From Siphonodentalium dalli (taxonomy: Eukaryota; Mollusca; Scaphopoda; Gadilida; Siphonodentaliidae), in assembly GCA_032622095.1 (NCBI GenBank), contig CP136061.1:174801692-174865691 (forward strand): a stretch of 64,000 nt of DNA. The letters are read 5' to 3'. Below are positions 47,190-60,754 of this stretch, in pieces. The notes under the pieces are model-generated. The model saw only the letters and a list, made by a program, of their open reading frames with translations, had not been told where the DNA came from and searched no databases. Position 1 is the first letter of the stretch, and every line of letters starts with the position of its first letter. The position numbers and the translations under genes were made by a program.

Positions 47190-49110
47190 TTAGCTCAACT
47201 TTACTTTGTTAAGTTTGAGCTATTGCCATGGCTTTGTCGTCCGTGTGTACGTGATGCGTCAACAATACAGGCTACAGGTCGTACCAGCGGCCATCTTGGA
47301 TTTCAAAATCAATCCATTAGCACGGGCTACAGGTCGTACTGTTCGTCCTATCATCATGAAATTTGTCATGGATGTTAACAATGACATGTAGATGGGATCG
47401 AGTCATTTTGGGTTCTTTTGGCCAAAAAACATGACCCCTAGCAGCCATCTTGTGTTTTACTCTTTGGATGACTAAATTCTTTGGCACGGGCTACAGGTCG
47501 TAGCTTTTGTCAGATCATCATGAAATTTGGCATGGATGTTAACAATGACATGTGGATGGCAATCGAGTCATTTTGGGGTAATTCGGCAAAAAAACATGAC
47601 CCCTAGCAGCCATCTTGGATTTCACTCTTTGTATTACTAAATCCTTTGGCACGGGCTACAGGTCCTAACTTTGGTCAGATCATTATGAGTTTTTTTGGGG
47701 TTATTCGGCAAAAAAACGTGGCCGCCAGCAGCCATCTTAGATTTTACTGTGTGTGTGACTAAATCCTTTACTGCTCATTTTTAGCTCAACTTTACTTTGT
47801 AAAGTTTGAACTATTGCCATGACTTTGTCGTCCGTCGTCTGTGTGTGCGTGTGTGTGTGCGTGATTCGTCAACAATTTCCTTTAGCACGGGCTACAGGTT
47901 ATACCTTTGGTCGGATCATTATGAAATAAAAAATCATGGCCACCAGCGGCCATCTTGGTTTTCAAAATTCAATCCCTTAGCACGGGCTACAGGTTGTACT
48001 GTTCGTGTGATCATCATGAAATTCGTCATGGATGTTAATATTGACATGTAGATGGGAACGAGTCATTTTGGGGTCATTCGGCAAAAAAACATGGCCGCCA
48101 GCAGCCATCTTGGATTTTACTCTTTGCATGACTAAATCCTTTGGCACAGGCTACAGGTCGAAGCTTCGGTCATATCATTATGAAATTTGTCATGGCTGTT
48201 GACATTAACATGTAGATGGGAACGAGTCATTTTGTGGTCGTTCGGCCAAAAAACATGGCCACCAGCAGCAATCTTGGATTTTACTCTTTGCATGACTAAA
48301 TCCTTTGGCACGGGCCACAGGTCGTAATTTTGGTCAGGTCTTCATGAAATTTTTATTGGATGTTAACAATGACTTTTAGATGGGAACGAGTCATTTTGGG
48401 GTCATTCTGCAGAAAAACATGGCCGCCAGGGCCGCCAGCAGCCATCTTGGATTTTACTCTTTGCATGACTAAATCCTTTGGGCACAGGCTACAGGTCGAA
48501 GCTTTGGTCATATCATTATGAAATTTGTCATGGCTGTTGACATTGACATGTAGATGGGAATGAGTCATTTTGGGGTCATTCGGCAAAAAAACATGGTCAC
48601 CAGTGGCCATCTTGGATTTCAAAATTCAATCCATTAGCACGGGCTACAGGTCGTACTGTTCGTCCTATCATCATGAAATTTGTCATGGATGTTAATATTG
48701 ACATGTAGATGGGAACGGGTCATTTTGGGGTCGTTCGGCCAAAAAACATGGTCACCAGCAGCCATCTTGGATTTTACTCTTTGCATGACTAAATCCTTTG
48801 GCACGGTCTACAGGTCGTAATTTTTGTCAGATCTTCATGAAATTTGTCATGGATGTTAACAATGACATGTGGATGGGAACGAGTCATTTTGGGGTCTTTT
48901 GGCCAAAAAACATGACCCCTAGCAGCCATCTTGGGTTTTACTCTTTGGATGACTAAATTATTTGGCACGGGCTACAGGTCCTAACTTTGGTCAGATCATT
49001 ATGAGTTTTTTTTGGGGTTATTCGGCAAAAAAATGTGGCTGCCAGTGGCCGTCTTAGATTTTACTCTGCATAACTAGGCCTTTTAACTTTTCACGTTCCT
49101 ACTCACTCCA
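47190..49110 (+). repeat. 175-bp-type tandem satellite, block 2
   Basis: About ten units containing AGCCATCTTGGATTTTACTC, TTGCATGACTAAATCC, CACGGGCTACAGGTCG and GACATGTAGATGGGAACGAG. Spacing measured at 47455 and 47630 gives about 175 bases. Heads reading TTAGCTCAACTTTACTTTG occur at 47190 and 47781. Confidence 0.9.
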
Positions 49111-52100
49111 TTGACTGTAACACATGAAATTATTCCCTTTCCATGTTGAGCTACCATGTCATTGACACTTTCATTTACACTCTTTTTAATCTCTCTATTC
49201 ATTGCTCATCACAAAAATATTACCTTCTTTACAAAGTTGAGATACAGTGTCATTGGCACTTTCATTTCGTTATTTTAGAGCCTGCATGTGCAACAGAACC
49301 TGTTCAATTAACAAACGGAGAAAATTGCATGCTGAAACCTGAAATAAGGGTTCAGGCCCCTATCTGTATAGTAGAGACTAAACCTAATTATGAAAGTTTT
49401 GTATTCATACGACTGCACCGCGAAATAGTCCACTTTATATTATAACTAGCAGGTTAGCCCGCCACTGGCGGCTTTCATCCCATGACTTTGTTCGAAAAAG
49501 CAATTGCAACAGCTTTCGAGACACTTGTGCTGCATTTGCACCAAATTTCATCGAAATCAGCAAGTTTTACCCAATTTTACCTTGAATTGACCATTTTGTA
49601 GGTCAAGGTCAGGTCCTGGTAATGATTTGACCCGTCCAAAACACTCCCCGGACAAAAGTACAGAAATCCGCCAGTTTTACCCCATTTGACCTTGAATTGA
49701 CCAGTTTGAAGTTCAATGTCACATCGGCGTCCGATTTGACCCGTCTGTGACACTTTCGGGACAAAAGTACCCATAGGTAGCAAGTTTGGGCTCAATCGGT
49801 TGAGCCGTTTTCGAGTCTATAAACCCCTCCCGAGTTGACCATTTTGCTTCCATAGAATTTTAAACAGGGTATCGAAAATAATATTTAAATTTTAACATAG
49901 GACTTCCCATTAAAATCGATTTATGTCGATAAAACTCTTATTTTCCAAATTTCAAGCTGAGACTTCGTGTGTTTGCGTGTAATACTTATATATTCTTAAA
50001 ATGACACAGTCCAACACGTAATTATGTTTTAGATGGAAGAAATTAAATTTTTTCCATGCTAAATTTTAACATAGGATTTCCCCATTCAAATTGATTTATG
50101 TCGATAACACTCTAATTTTTCAAAATTTTAAGCTGAGACTTGGTGTGTCTGTTGTAATACTTATATATTCTTAAAATGACAGAGTCCAACACTTAATTAT
50201 GTTTTTGATGAAAGAAATTAAATTTTTTCGATGCTAAATTTCGAGCGATAACGTTGCGTTGAATTGTAAACAAACGCTCTTTTATAGCGACGCGTCATAT
50301 ACAAACGCTCATTAAATTATCACTTGATTAACCACTGCTGTGCTGTTTTTTGTGACTGAGAGTGGAGAACGGGTGCTCTGAGCTTCTCTATAACGCGACG
50401 CCGACGGTGTCCGTGGGATTTAGCCCTTAGATAGGAAGTTTGAGCTCAATCCGCGCTGCCGTTTTAGATTCTATGAAGTACCCACATATATACGGAAGTC
50501 TCAAAATATATAGTACTAGCAGGTTAGCCCGCCACTGGCGGCATTCGTCCCATGGCTTTGTTTCAGAAACATGACATTTTTGAATATGAATTTAATGTTT
50601 TTTAAATTTAATATATTTTGTTTCTGAATTGTTTTTTTATTGTTAATTTTTTTTAATTTTAAATTGTTTTAATTAAATTGTAAATTGTTTTAATTAATTT
50701 TTTTGTTTCTGGCGGAAAAATTTACCCGTAGAAATCCCCCCTTCCTAGGAACGACAGACAACGCATTCTTTGTTTCGTGAAATCTCTCTACAATAACATT
50801 GCATTGAATTTAAAACAAACGCTTCCCGTCGGGAAATCTGTCTGCATAATATTTTGAGTCTGCCGTACCCGTCGTAATGTCGTGAAATCTCTCTGCATAA
50901 TAGATAACATTGCATTGAATCTGTTGTTGGCATTCAGGGCTTCGGGTCGTTGTTGTTGGCATCACGGCTCCCCGAAAACTCTCACATTGCCGAAAACGTG
51001 TATTTAGTAATATCGTTGTTGTTGATATTTACGGCTTGGGGGCTATTTTCTTATTTAGCAAGTTTGAGCTCAATCGGTTAGAGTCTATAAAGGACACACT
51101 CATATATATGACACTTCCCGTGGGTAGCAAGTTTGAGCTCAATCGGCATTCCCAGGAATTTCCCGTAGATTGGAAGATTCCAGTAGCTTTATAACGGTAT
51201 ATCTGGGGAGAAATCTGATGCTATATTCGTGATTATCTGGGATGATTTCGGTATATAACTATATACTGTAAAAACAAAGCGCGCCATCCGTGCTCGCAGG
51301 GTTGGTCAGAAACAAATGTTTTTTAAATTTAATGTATGTTCCGTATATCTCTCTGCAGATGCAAATAACGTTGAATGGCAAACAGACGCTCTTTATAGAG
51401 ATGCGTCAAAAACAAATGCTCATTAAATAATCACTTGATTAACCCACGCCGTGCCTTTGCGGTGATTTGAGATTGGAGAACGGGTGCTCTGAGCTTCTCT
51501 AAACCGCGACCACGGTCGTGTCGGTGGGATTTGACACTTACATAGGAAGTTTGAGCTCAATCTGTACACGCGTCTTGGATTCTATGAAGTACATACATAT
51601 ATATATATATATGAAGTCTCAAAATATATAGTATAGACTAGCAGGTTAGCCCGCCACTGGCGGCATTCGTCCCATGGCTTTATTCAAAAAAGCAATTGCC
51701 ACAGGTTCCGAGACACTTGTGCTGCATTTGCAGCAAATTTCGGCAATAGTCAGAAACATGACAATTTTAATTTAATTTTTTGTTTTTCAATGAGTTAATT
51801 ATTTTGTTTTTCAATGAGTTAATTGTGCCTTTTTAATGTTGTTTTTCAATTTTACCCGATTTTGTTTTGTTTTTCAATGAACCCGTCCATGACACTTCCC
51901 GTATTTAGCAAGTTTGAGCTCAATCGGTTCGAGTCTTTAAAGGACACACACATATATATGACACTTCCCGTAGGTAGCAAGTTTGAGCTCAATCGGCATT
52001 CCCTGGAATTTCCCAGTAAATATTTAGCAAGTTTGAGCTCAATCGGTTCAAGTCTATAAAGGACACACTCATATATATGACATTTCCTGTAGGTAGCAAG

Positions 52101-52329
52101 TTTGAGCTCAATCGGCATTCCGTGGAATTTCCCAGTCACCAACATGGCGTAATTTTGGTACATATATATAGAGACCAATTGTCCATCGGCTGTCATGTGT
52201 AGTAAAGATGTCTTATAAGCCGACATTGCCGTGGGGATGCCCGTTCCTACACGCGTTTTCGATTCTATGAAGTACCCACATATATACACACATACATATA
52301 TATATATATACTAGAAGGTGACCCGACTT

Positions 52330-52640
52330 CGTCCGGGCTATTCAAAAACCAAATTTCAAGTCGATTGCTCCACCCGTTTCCTAGATCTGGTCTGCGCATG
52401 CGCGAAGCTGGTGTCGCACGTGCTCGGCGACCCGATAAAATTTGTATCCGGGGCAAGATACATTCACATACCAAATTTAAAGTCAATATCTCAACCCGTT
52501 TCCGAGATCTCGTCTGCGCATGCGCGAAGCTGGCGTCGCACGTGCTCGGCGACCCGATAAAATTCGTATCCGGGGCAAGATACATTCACATACCAAATTT
52601 CAAGTCGATAGCTACACCCGTTTCCGAGATATATAGCCCA
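52330..52640 (+). repeat. Tandem repeat, unit about 126 bp
   Basis: Three partial units with GTCTGCGCATGCGCGAAGCT, CTCGGCGACCCGATAAAAT and GCAAGATACATTCACATACC. Related units occur at 53920-54180. The open frames at 52318-52715 are artefacts of this repeat. Confidence 0.88.
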
Positions 52641-54230
52641 ATGTCATTTGCGGATACCTCGGCCGGTGATGAGTTAACGCGACACAGTCAAATGCATCGG
52701 CAGGGTGAGAGTTAACGTAATCTAACTTTATGACCTCTGACGACGTCATAGAAATTACGCATTGATTTTATCCTGATAAAAGCATCGTACCACTTGTACC
52801 TAATAATTGAGGCAGATAAATAAAACGGATACATACATATTATATATCGTTGGAACGATGAAGCCACACAGATTCTAACCGTGCAAATTATATGACTGGC
52901 AATTTATTATTCGCGCTATATCGAATCGATTTGTGAGCACCGAACTGAAATATATTAGCGCAAAAACGGCGTAAAAATAGATTTGACCTCCGCACGTGAA
53001 AAGTTGACCTCGCACGGACAAATAAATATGCCTATGTTCGTCTCCGGCCGAAAACACATCCAAATACCAAGTTTCATCGAAATTGGCTTAGTCGTTTTCG
53101 AGTCCATCGATTTCAAACACACACACACACACACAAACACATACACACACAGATCTTTCAAAATATATAATAGATATACGGAAGTCTCAAATTATATAGT
53201 AGATTGGCAGATTCCAGTAGCTTTATAACGGTATATCTGGGGAGAAATCTGATGCTATATTCAAAATTATCTGGGATGATTTCGGTATATACCGAAGTAA
53301 AAACAACGCGCGCCATCCGTGCTCGCAGGGAATAAATTTCGAGCGATAACATTTGCGTAAATACGAAATTGTGAGTGTTGGTTTGTAACCGGGATTTCTG
53401 AGAAGCATTATGCCTATAACTACCCCCACCTAAGCCCTGACCTAAGTGTCATACATACTATAACAATGATGTTGTAAGAGCTCCAATAAATCTCCCCGCA
53501 TAGGCAAGCACTCAATGCGTATAACTCTGTAGATGCTAATAACGTTGAATGGGAAACAGACGCTCTTTATAGAGATGCGTCAAAAACAAACGCTCATTAA
53601 ATAATCACTTGATTAACCCACGCCGTGCCTTTGCAGTGATTTGAGATTGGAGAACGGGTGCTCTGAGCTTCTCTAAACCGCGACCACGGTCGTGTTGGTG
53701 GGATTTGACACTTACATAGGAAGTTTGAGTTCAATATGTACACGCATTTTGGATTCTATGAAGTACACACATATATACACACATATATATATACGAAGTC
53801 TCAAAATATATAGTACTAGCAGGTTAGCCCGCCACCGGCGGCTTGTCCGAAACATTGTTTATATTTGTTTTTAATTTTTAGCTCCACGCGTTTCAATAAG
53901 AAAAAATTGTACCCGGTAGCTCCACCCGTTTCCGAGATATGGTCTGCGCATGCGCGAAGCTGGCTTCGCACGGGCTCGGCGACCCGATCAAATTTGTACC
54001 CGGCCCAAGATACATTCACATAGCAAATTTCAAGTCGATAGCTCCACCCGTTTCCGATATCTCGTCTGCGCATGCGCTGCACGGGCGTCGCATGGGCTCG
54101 GCGACCCGATAAAATTTGTACCCGGCGCAAGATACATTCACATTGCAATTTTCAAGTCGATAGCTCCACCCGTTTCCGAGATCTGCCTTTTTAATCGAGA
54201 TAAATGCATTTCGTACCCGTCCTAATGTAC

Positions 54231-54895
54231 TATTTCGAGCGATAACAATTGTCAGACTCCCATCGTGAACCTCAACACGAAGTAAACACGTGTTTCGAGC
54301 GATAACATTGCATTGAAGTCAGACTCCCATCGTGGACCCCCAAGACGACGTAAACACGTGTTTGTTCCCGTATAACTCTGGAGACTCTGACTTCATATAT
54401 ATATATAATGACGTTATTAACCGCGGCTGTGCCGTTTGAGCTGATTTTAATGACTGGGAGTGGAGTACGGGTGCTCGGAGCTTCTGGAAAACGCGTGGAC
54501 GACATCGTACGTGTATTTTACCTCTAGATGGGAAGTTTGAGCTCAATCTGTCCAGCCGTTGTACTATTTCGAGCGATAACAATTGTCAGACTCCCATCGT
54601 GAACCTCAACACGAAGTAAACACGTGTTTCGAGCGATAACATTGCATTGAAGTCAGACTCCCATCGTGGACCCCCAAGACGACGTAAACACGTGTTTGTT
54701 CCGGTATAACTCTGGAGACTCTGACTTCATATATATATATAATGACGTTATTAACCCCGGCCGTGCCGTTTGAGCTGATTTTGATGAATGGGAGTGGAGA
54801 ACGGGTGCTCTGAGCTTTTCTAAACCGCGACCACGGTCGTGTCGGTGGGATTTGACACTTACATAGGAAGTTTGAGCTCAATCTTTACACGCGTT
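54231..54895 (+). repeat. Tandem duplication, unit about 334 bp
   Basis: TATTTCGAGCGATAACAATT starts at 54231 and again at 54565. Both copies continue through TCAGACTCCCATCGTGAACC and GACGTAAACACGTGTTTG. The minus-strand open frames at 54272-54505 and 54606-54881 are near-identical because of this duplication. Confidence 0.92.
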
Positions 54896-57539
54896 TTGGA
54901 TTCTATGAAGTACACACACACATACACACATATATACGAAGTCTCAAAATATATAGTATAGATAGACTAGCAGGTTAGCCCACCACTGGCATGCTTGGTC
55001 AGAAACATGTCTATGTTTTATGTTTTGTTTGTGTTTTTCAATGAGTTAATATTGGGTTTTTCAATATTTTACCCGATTTGACCTTGAATTGATCATTTTC
55101 AAGGTCAAGGTCATGTCGGGGTCACAATATATAATTTGTGGGTACCCGTTTGAAGGTTAAGACTGACCCGATGAAAAATTCCCCTGTTCCTAGGAATGAC
55201 AGACATAAGAATGTTTCACACAATGCGACGTCGACGATCCCCGTGTGTTTTTACACTTATATACGAAGTTTGAGCTCACCTAGGGCGGAAAAACTTACCC
55301 GATCCGCGTTCTTAGGAACACAACACGCTCATGTCTATACACGCCCAGACCCAGAAGAGGTATGATTTTTTTTAACCTGCCCGTGGCCATTGAGCAGCCC
55401 CTGACAGAGTTGTCCACCCTTACTAGATGGTCAATAGTCCCCGCAAACTTAATCCCGTCGTGAACCCCATCCTCGCATAGAACAGACAGTCAATTAATCC
55501 CGTCGTGAACCCCATCACCGCGACGTAATTTTGTTTGGTATCATGTGTTGCGTTCTAAAAATAGGAAAGCACTTGTTCCCGTATATCTCTCTGCACGTTG
55601 CGTTTGCGTAAATACGAAATTGTGAGTGTTGGTTTGTAACCGGGATTTCTGAGAAGCATTATGCCTATATCCACACTAACTACCCCCCCCCCCTAAGCCC
55701 TGACCTAAGTGTCATACATACTATAACAATGATGTTGTAAGAGTACTATGGCTTCCAATAAATCTCCCCGCATAGGAAACCACTCAAAATTATTGTTCCC
55801 GTTTATCTCTCTGCAGATGCTAATAACGTTGAATGGTAAACAGACGCTCTTTATAGCGATGCGTCAAAAACAAACGCTCATTAAATTATGACTTGATTAA
55901 CCACCGCGGTGCCGATTGCGGTGATTTGGGAAGGGAGAAACGGTGCTCTGAGCTTCTCCAAAACGCGACAACTACGGTGTTCGTGGGTTTTTACCCTTAG
56001 GTGGGAAGTTTGAACTCAATCGAGCCAGCCGTTTCGATTCTATAAAGTATATGTATATATATATATATACGGAAGTCTCAAAATATATAGTACTAGAAGG
56101 TGACCCGACTTCGTCCGGGCTTTGACCTTGAATTGTCCATTTTGAAGGCCAAGGTCAGGTGGGGTCACGATTTGACCCGTCCAAAACACTGCCCGAACAA
56201 AAGTACCCGTCGAAATCCATCCGGTTTTACCCGATTTGACCTCGAATTGATAATTTTGAAGGTCAGGTCGGGTCACGACTCGACCCGCCCAAAACACTCA
56301 GTGGACAAAAGTAACCCCACGTATCAAATTACGTCAAAATCCCATCAAAATTCGCGATTTGACCTGGAATTGACCCGATGTCAAGGTCACGTCGCACGGG
56401 CGTTTGACCTTGAAATGACCCAATTTTAAGGTCAAGGTCCCGTCGCACAGGCAAATTAATAGGTTTATGCCACTCCCTGGCCGAAAATACCCCCACATAC
56501 CAAGTTTCATCGAAATCGGCTCGGTCGTTTTCGAGTCCATCGATTACAGACACACACACACAGACAGATCTTCCAAAATATATAATAGATAGACTAGCAG
56601 GTTAGCCCGCCACTGGCGTGGTTGGTCAGAAACCATTTTTTTTTTTTTTTTATTTTTTTTTTTTTTTGGTTTTTCAATATTTTACCCGATTTGACCTTTA
56701 ATTGATCATTTTCAAGGTCAAGGTCAGGTCGGGGTCACAATTTAACCCGTTCATGACACTTCCCGTAGGTAGCAAGTGTGAGCGCAATCGGTTCGAGTCT
56801 ATAAAGGACACATGCACACATATATATATAATTTGTGGGTACCCGTTTCGAGGTGAAAATCACCTAGGGCGGAAAAACTGACCCGATCCGCGTTCATAGG
56901 AACCCCATAGTACGTAAGAATCACACAACATGCATATATATAATTTGTGGGTACCTGTTTCAAGGTGAACATCACCTAGGGCGGAAAAACTGACCCGATC
57001 CGCGTTCCTAGGAAGCCCTGAGTATGTAAGAATCACACAACACGATCATGTCTGTATAATGACGCAATGTAGACAGTGCCGTTCGCGGTGATTTTGATGA
57101 TTGGGAGTGGAGAAAGGGTGCTCAGAGCTTCTCCAAAATGTGACAACTACGGTGTCCGTGGGATTTTACCCTTAGATAGGAAGTTTGAACTCAATCGAGC
57201 ATGCGGAGAGCACTCAAAATATTGTTCCCGTATATCTCTGCGTTGCGTTGAATTGCAAACAAACACTCTTTTTATAGCGACGCGTCATATACAACGCTCA
57301 TTAAATTATCACTTGATTAACCACTGCAGTGCCGTTCGCGGTGATTTTGATTATTGGGAGTGGAGAAAGGGTGCTCAGAGCTTCTCCAAAACGCGACAAC
57401 TACGTTGTCTGTGGGATTTTACCCGTATATACGAAATTTTAGCTCGATCCAACCAGCCTTTTTCGATTCTATGAAGTACACATATACACACACACATATA
57501 TATATACGGAAGTCTCAAAATATATAGGAGATTATATTT

Positions 57540-58335
57540 CTAAATTGTGCAGGAAAAATATTATAGCATGGTGTGATTTCAAATAAAATCTTATGATTCG
57601 CGTAAAGCTCTAAATAAAAAAACTGAATTGTACGAGTATATATAGCAGTCATGTGAATTTGGTTGTTTATGAATGAAAGTCGGAACTTGAAGTTGAGCAG
57701 TAGCACTAGCACCGATATCGATTATCGGTAGTGCAAATTCACCAGCTCACGGAAGGAAGAATATTGTATATTTTATAGTAACAAGCTTCCAGTTGCTTAA
57801 TCAAGTTACAGACTTCACAAACTGAACATTAAACAATTCTATTTGAGTGCGCATCATTTGATGTTTTAGAAAGAGGTCGCCACCGATTGCACGAAAATAC
57901 GTTGGGTATGTTGACGTTTCTAAGGACGCTGTCGCTAACAACGGAAACCAGCTGGGTGCATTTTATTGATGCTCCATAACGTGGTTACCATCAAGTGACG
58001 TCACTCACGAACTGCTGGAGGTCAAGTTGTGCTCGTATAACGCCATTTGTGTAACCTAAATCGGTCAAGGGGCTGAGAAATGGCATGAGTTCCCTATTTG
58101 AACCCATCTGGACAGTGACAATTTTTGGATCGGGTGTATGTAAAGAGTGCCTTGGTTGCCACCCTACAATTAACACCCTTTGTTTCACATAAATATAAAT
58201 ATTTATGAATAAGGAATGGATTGGGGAGGGGAAGGTCACCGAAACTGATAGTGATACAAATATGTTTAGCATTAGTTTCCACCAAATTCATACATACGTT
58301 CTTCATCAATGATACGATGAATCAAATAATTGGTT
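57540..58335. other. Right interior of element B, mostly unrecognised
   Basis: Contains one copy of the GGCCATTTTGGATCGG-type unit at about 58070-58190 and otherwise no gene or repeat that I can place. Confidence 0.45.
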
Positions 58336-58769
58336 CTCAGTCTTAAATAGATAAAAGTCCAAATATTTGGACTGAAGTCCAAATATTCATTCAATTCTGA
58401 CATGACTGAATTACATGGCCATTATCCCACAACTCCGCCCTATGAGCAAAACCAGACCTGCTTAATATCTGATGGGGGTGTTTCTTATACAGTTGAATTT
58501 CACTTAAGTGCAAATGAATTGTACTTAAGTCCAAATACCACATAATTGTGAATTCGGCGAGAAATTGGACTTAAGTCCAAATAGATGAAAATATCAGTAT
58601 TTACACTTAAGTATAATTCATTTGCACTTAAGTACAATTCCTCGCCAAATCACAATTATGTGGTATTTGGACTTAAGTCTAATTATTTGGACTTAAGTCC
58701 AATTATTTGGACTTAAGTCCAAATAAATTGAAAATGTGAAAACGGCTTGCCATACAGTCCAACAGTTTT

Positions 58770-59280
58770 AGCTCACCTGAGACGAAGTCTCCGGTGGAGC
58801 TATAGTCATCACTCCTCGTCCGTCATCCGTCCATCCGTCAACAATTCTTTGAACATTTTCTCCTCTGGAACCGTAAGACCGAATTGGTTCATATTTGGTG
58901 TGGATGTTCCCTAGGTGACTCTCATTCAGATTTGTTCAAATGAGGTCACTGGTTCAAATAGATGCGAAACCAGGGCCATAACTCTATTCCTCCTTAGTAA
59001 TTCTTGTCCAGAACCATTGGACCGATTTAGCTAATATTTGGTATGGAGGGTCCTTGGGTGACTGGTGTTCAGAATTGTTCAAATGAGGTCACCCGGTCAA
59101 TTAGTTGAGAAACCAGGGCCATAACTCAGTAATTCTTAGAATGACTTCTAAAAAAATATTGGGCCGATTTATCTTATATTTGGTACGGAGGGACCTTGGG
59201 TGACTGGGGTTCAGATTTGTTCAAATGGGGTCACTGGGTCAAATAGGGGCAGAGCCAGGGACATAACTCTGAATTTTTTT
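58770..59280 (+). repeat. AGCTCACCTGAG-family repeat, copy 5
   Basis: Full head plus three internal units, very close in layout to copy 1. It starts ten bases after the CAGTCC duplication of element B. Confidence 0.88.
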
Positions 59281-59715
59281 TTACATTTTTGCATTTTGAC
59301 CTTTGATTTTTTTTAGACACATCACAGCTACCCCACCCCACCCTTCCCCACCCCACCTCCTGTCCCACCACGCTGTACCATACCATATTATCTCTGCCTA
59401 TTTCACCCCATTAAAATCCTTGTTTTGATTGCAGCTGTAGGAGTAACACAAAGCTGTTTGTGCAGTCGTTAAAACCTAATTATCTAAATGTCAACACCTC
59501 TCCTCAAGACATACTGGTAGCTGATAGTGGTTTCATGAATGGAATTTAATCCCAGAGAATGTACTGGCTTTCAAGGTCATGGGAATTTTGTTAAGCTAAT
59601 GTAGTCAGGCATTCAAATAAATCATGTATGTCATATTCTCGCAGGGATGTCCCCACAGTGTTGGGGGGGGGGGGGGGGGTGATTGACAGATCTGTTCAAT
59701 GAAATGTAATTTTGA

Positions 59716-60200
59716 AGCTCACCTGAGATGAGGCTATAGTCATCACTTCTCATCTGTCACCTGTTCATCTGTCTGTCCTGTCCGTCCATCCATTTGTCAA
59801 CAATTCTTTGAACATCTTCTCTAGATCATAAGACTGAATGGGTTCATATTTGGTGTGGATGTTCCCTAGGTGACTCACATTCAGATTTGTTCAAATGAGG
59901 TCACTCTGTCAAATTGTTGTGAAGCCAGGGCCATAACTCTTGCCCTCCATAGTAATTCTTAAAAACGACTTCTCGTGTACCATCAGGTTGAATGGGTTCA
60001 TATTTGGTATGAAGGGTCCTTTGGTGACTAGTTCAGATTTGTTCAAAAGGGGTCACCTGGTCAAATAGGGCCCAAGCAAAGGACAGTTTTCCTCTTAATA
60101 TGCTTCCTTCACACGGACCATCAGGTTTATTTTACTGATATTTAGTATGAAGGGTTCTTTGGTGTCTGGGATTCAAATTTATTCAGATGGGGTCACCAGG
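59716..60200 (+). repeat. AGCTCACCTGAG-family repeat, copy 6
   Basis: Head partly deleted (AGCTCACCTGAGATGAGGC), then units with TTCATATTTGGTGTGGATG and TTCATATTTGGTATGAAGG. It follows a long G run at 59662-59681. Confidence 0.85.
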
Positions 60201-60617
60201 TTAAATAACTATGTCTCTATAGTAATACTTCAAATGTCTTCTCAAGAGAGGTTGGACTATTTAGCTTACATAAAGTATGGAGGATCCTTTAGTGACTGCA
60301 TGAGATTCAGATTTTTTAACCCGTTAAGAAATGACAGGGGCTATGGGGACTTAAGACTTTTGTGTCTAATAAAATCATTAAAATACAAAATTCATTAAAA
60401 CATCTACCTTGGAACTACCTGACTGATTAATCTGACATACATATAGTGTTTTTGGATCCATGGATAATTGGGCTTTAAACATGTCTAAATGGTTTTATAA
60501 AAAGGCGCTTGTGAGATTGGAAATTTCCAACAAATTGAGAAAGTTTGAGATGTTGTTTGTGAAATTCCAACCTAAGACTTGGGAGTCTGGAGCCCGGTTG
60601 GGAGGGGACATGTTGAG

Positions 60618-60648
60618 CTGGGGGGGGGGGGGGGGGGGGGGGGGGTGA
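60618..60648 (+). repeat. Poly-G run of about 26-27 bases
   Basis: The longest of several G or C runs (also 9328-9350, 14322-14338, 43650-43660, 59662-59681). Its length is likely uncertain in the assembly. Confidence 0.9.
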
Positions 60649-60754
60649 TCAGTAGTGTACAGTTGGTAATTTAAAGGTAGATATTCACTGACAACATACA
60701 TGAAGCCTCTCTAGCCACATATCCTGTTTAGATCTAACTCTTTTAAAGTGATTA

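Larger units (their letters stand above)
49446..57535 (+). repeat. Head-to-tail array of eight elements starting CTAGCAGG or CTAGAAGG
   Basis: Units start at about 49446, 50516, 51638, 52311, 53816, 54967, 56093 and 56593. Most begin CTAGCAGGTTAGCCCGCCAC; two begin CTAGAAGGTGACCCGACTTC. Most end in a TA/CA-rich tail followed by GAAGTCTCAAAATATATAGT. Interiors share GCAAGTTTGAGCTCAATCGG and AAACGCTCATTAAAT. Phrases such as AAGTTTCATCGAAATCGGC followed by TCGTTTTCGAGTC resemble the 3' regions of RTE-like retroelements or their SINEs in my memory; class not proven. Open frames here are translations of the repeats. Confidence 0.8.
46812..58754. mobile_element. Element B: 11.9-kb composite insertion with GGACTTAAGTCC words, 6-bp duplication
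   Basis: It begins TATGGCAAGCCGTTTTCACA and ends with the inverse, TGTGAAAACGGCTTGCCATA. The terminal repeats match over about 50 bases with few differences, and CAGTCC flanks both ends (46806-46811 and 58755-58760). ACTTAAGT occurs once on the left and about eight times on the right (58498-58725), mostly as TTTGGACTTAAGTCCAAA. The TATGGCAAGCC ends and six-base duplication are shared with element A. The interior is satellite and other repeats, with no recognisable transposase. Confidence 0.75.

Noticed and set aside
52318-52715. 116-codon open frame with repeated CACAKL/ASHVLGDP motifs
   Set aside because: It is a translation of a 126-bp tandem repeat present in other frames elsewhere.
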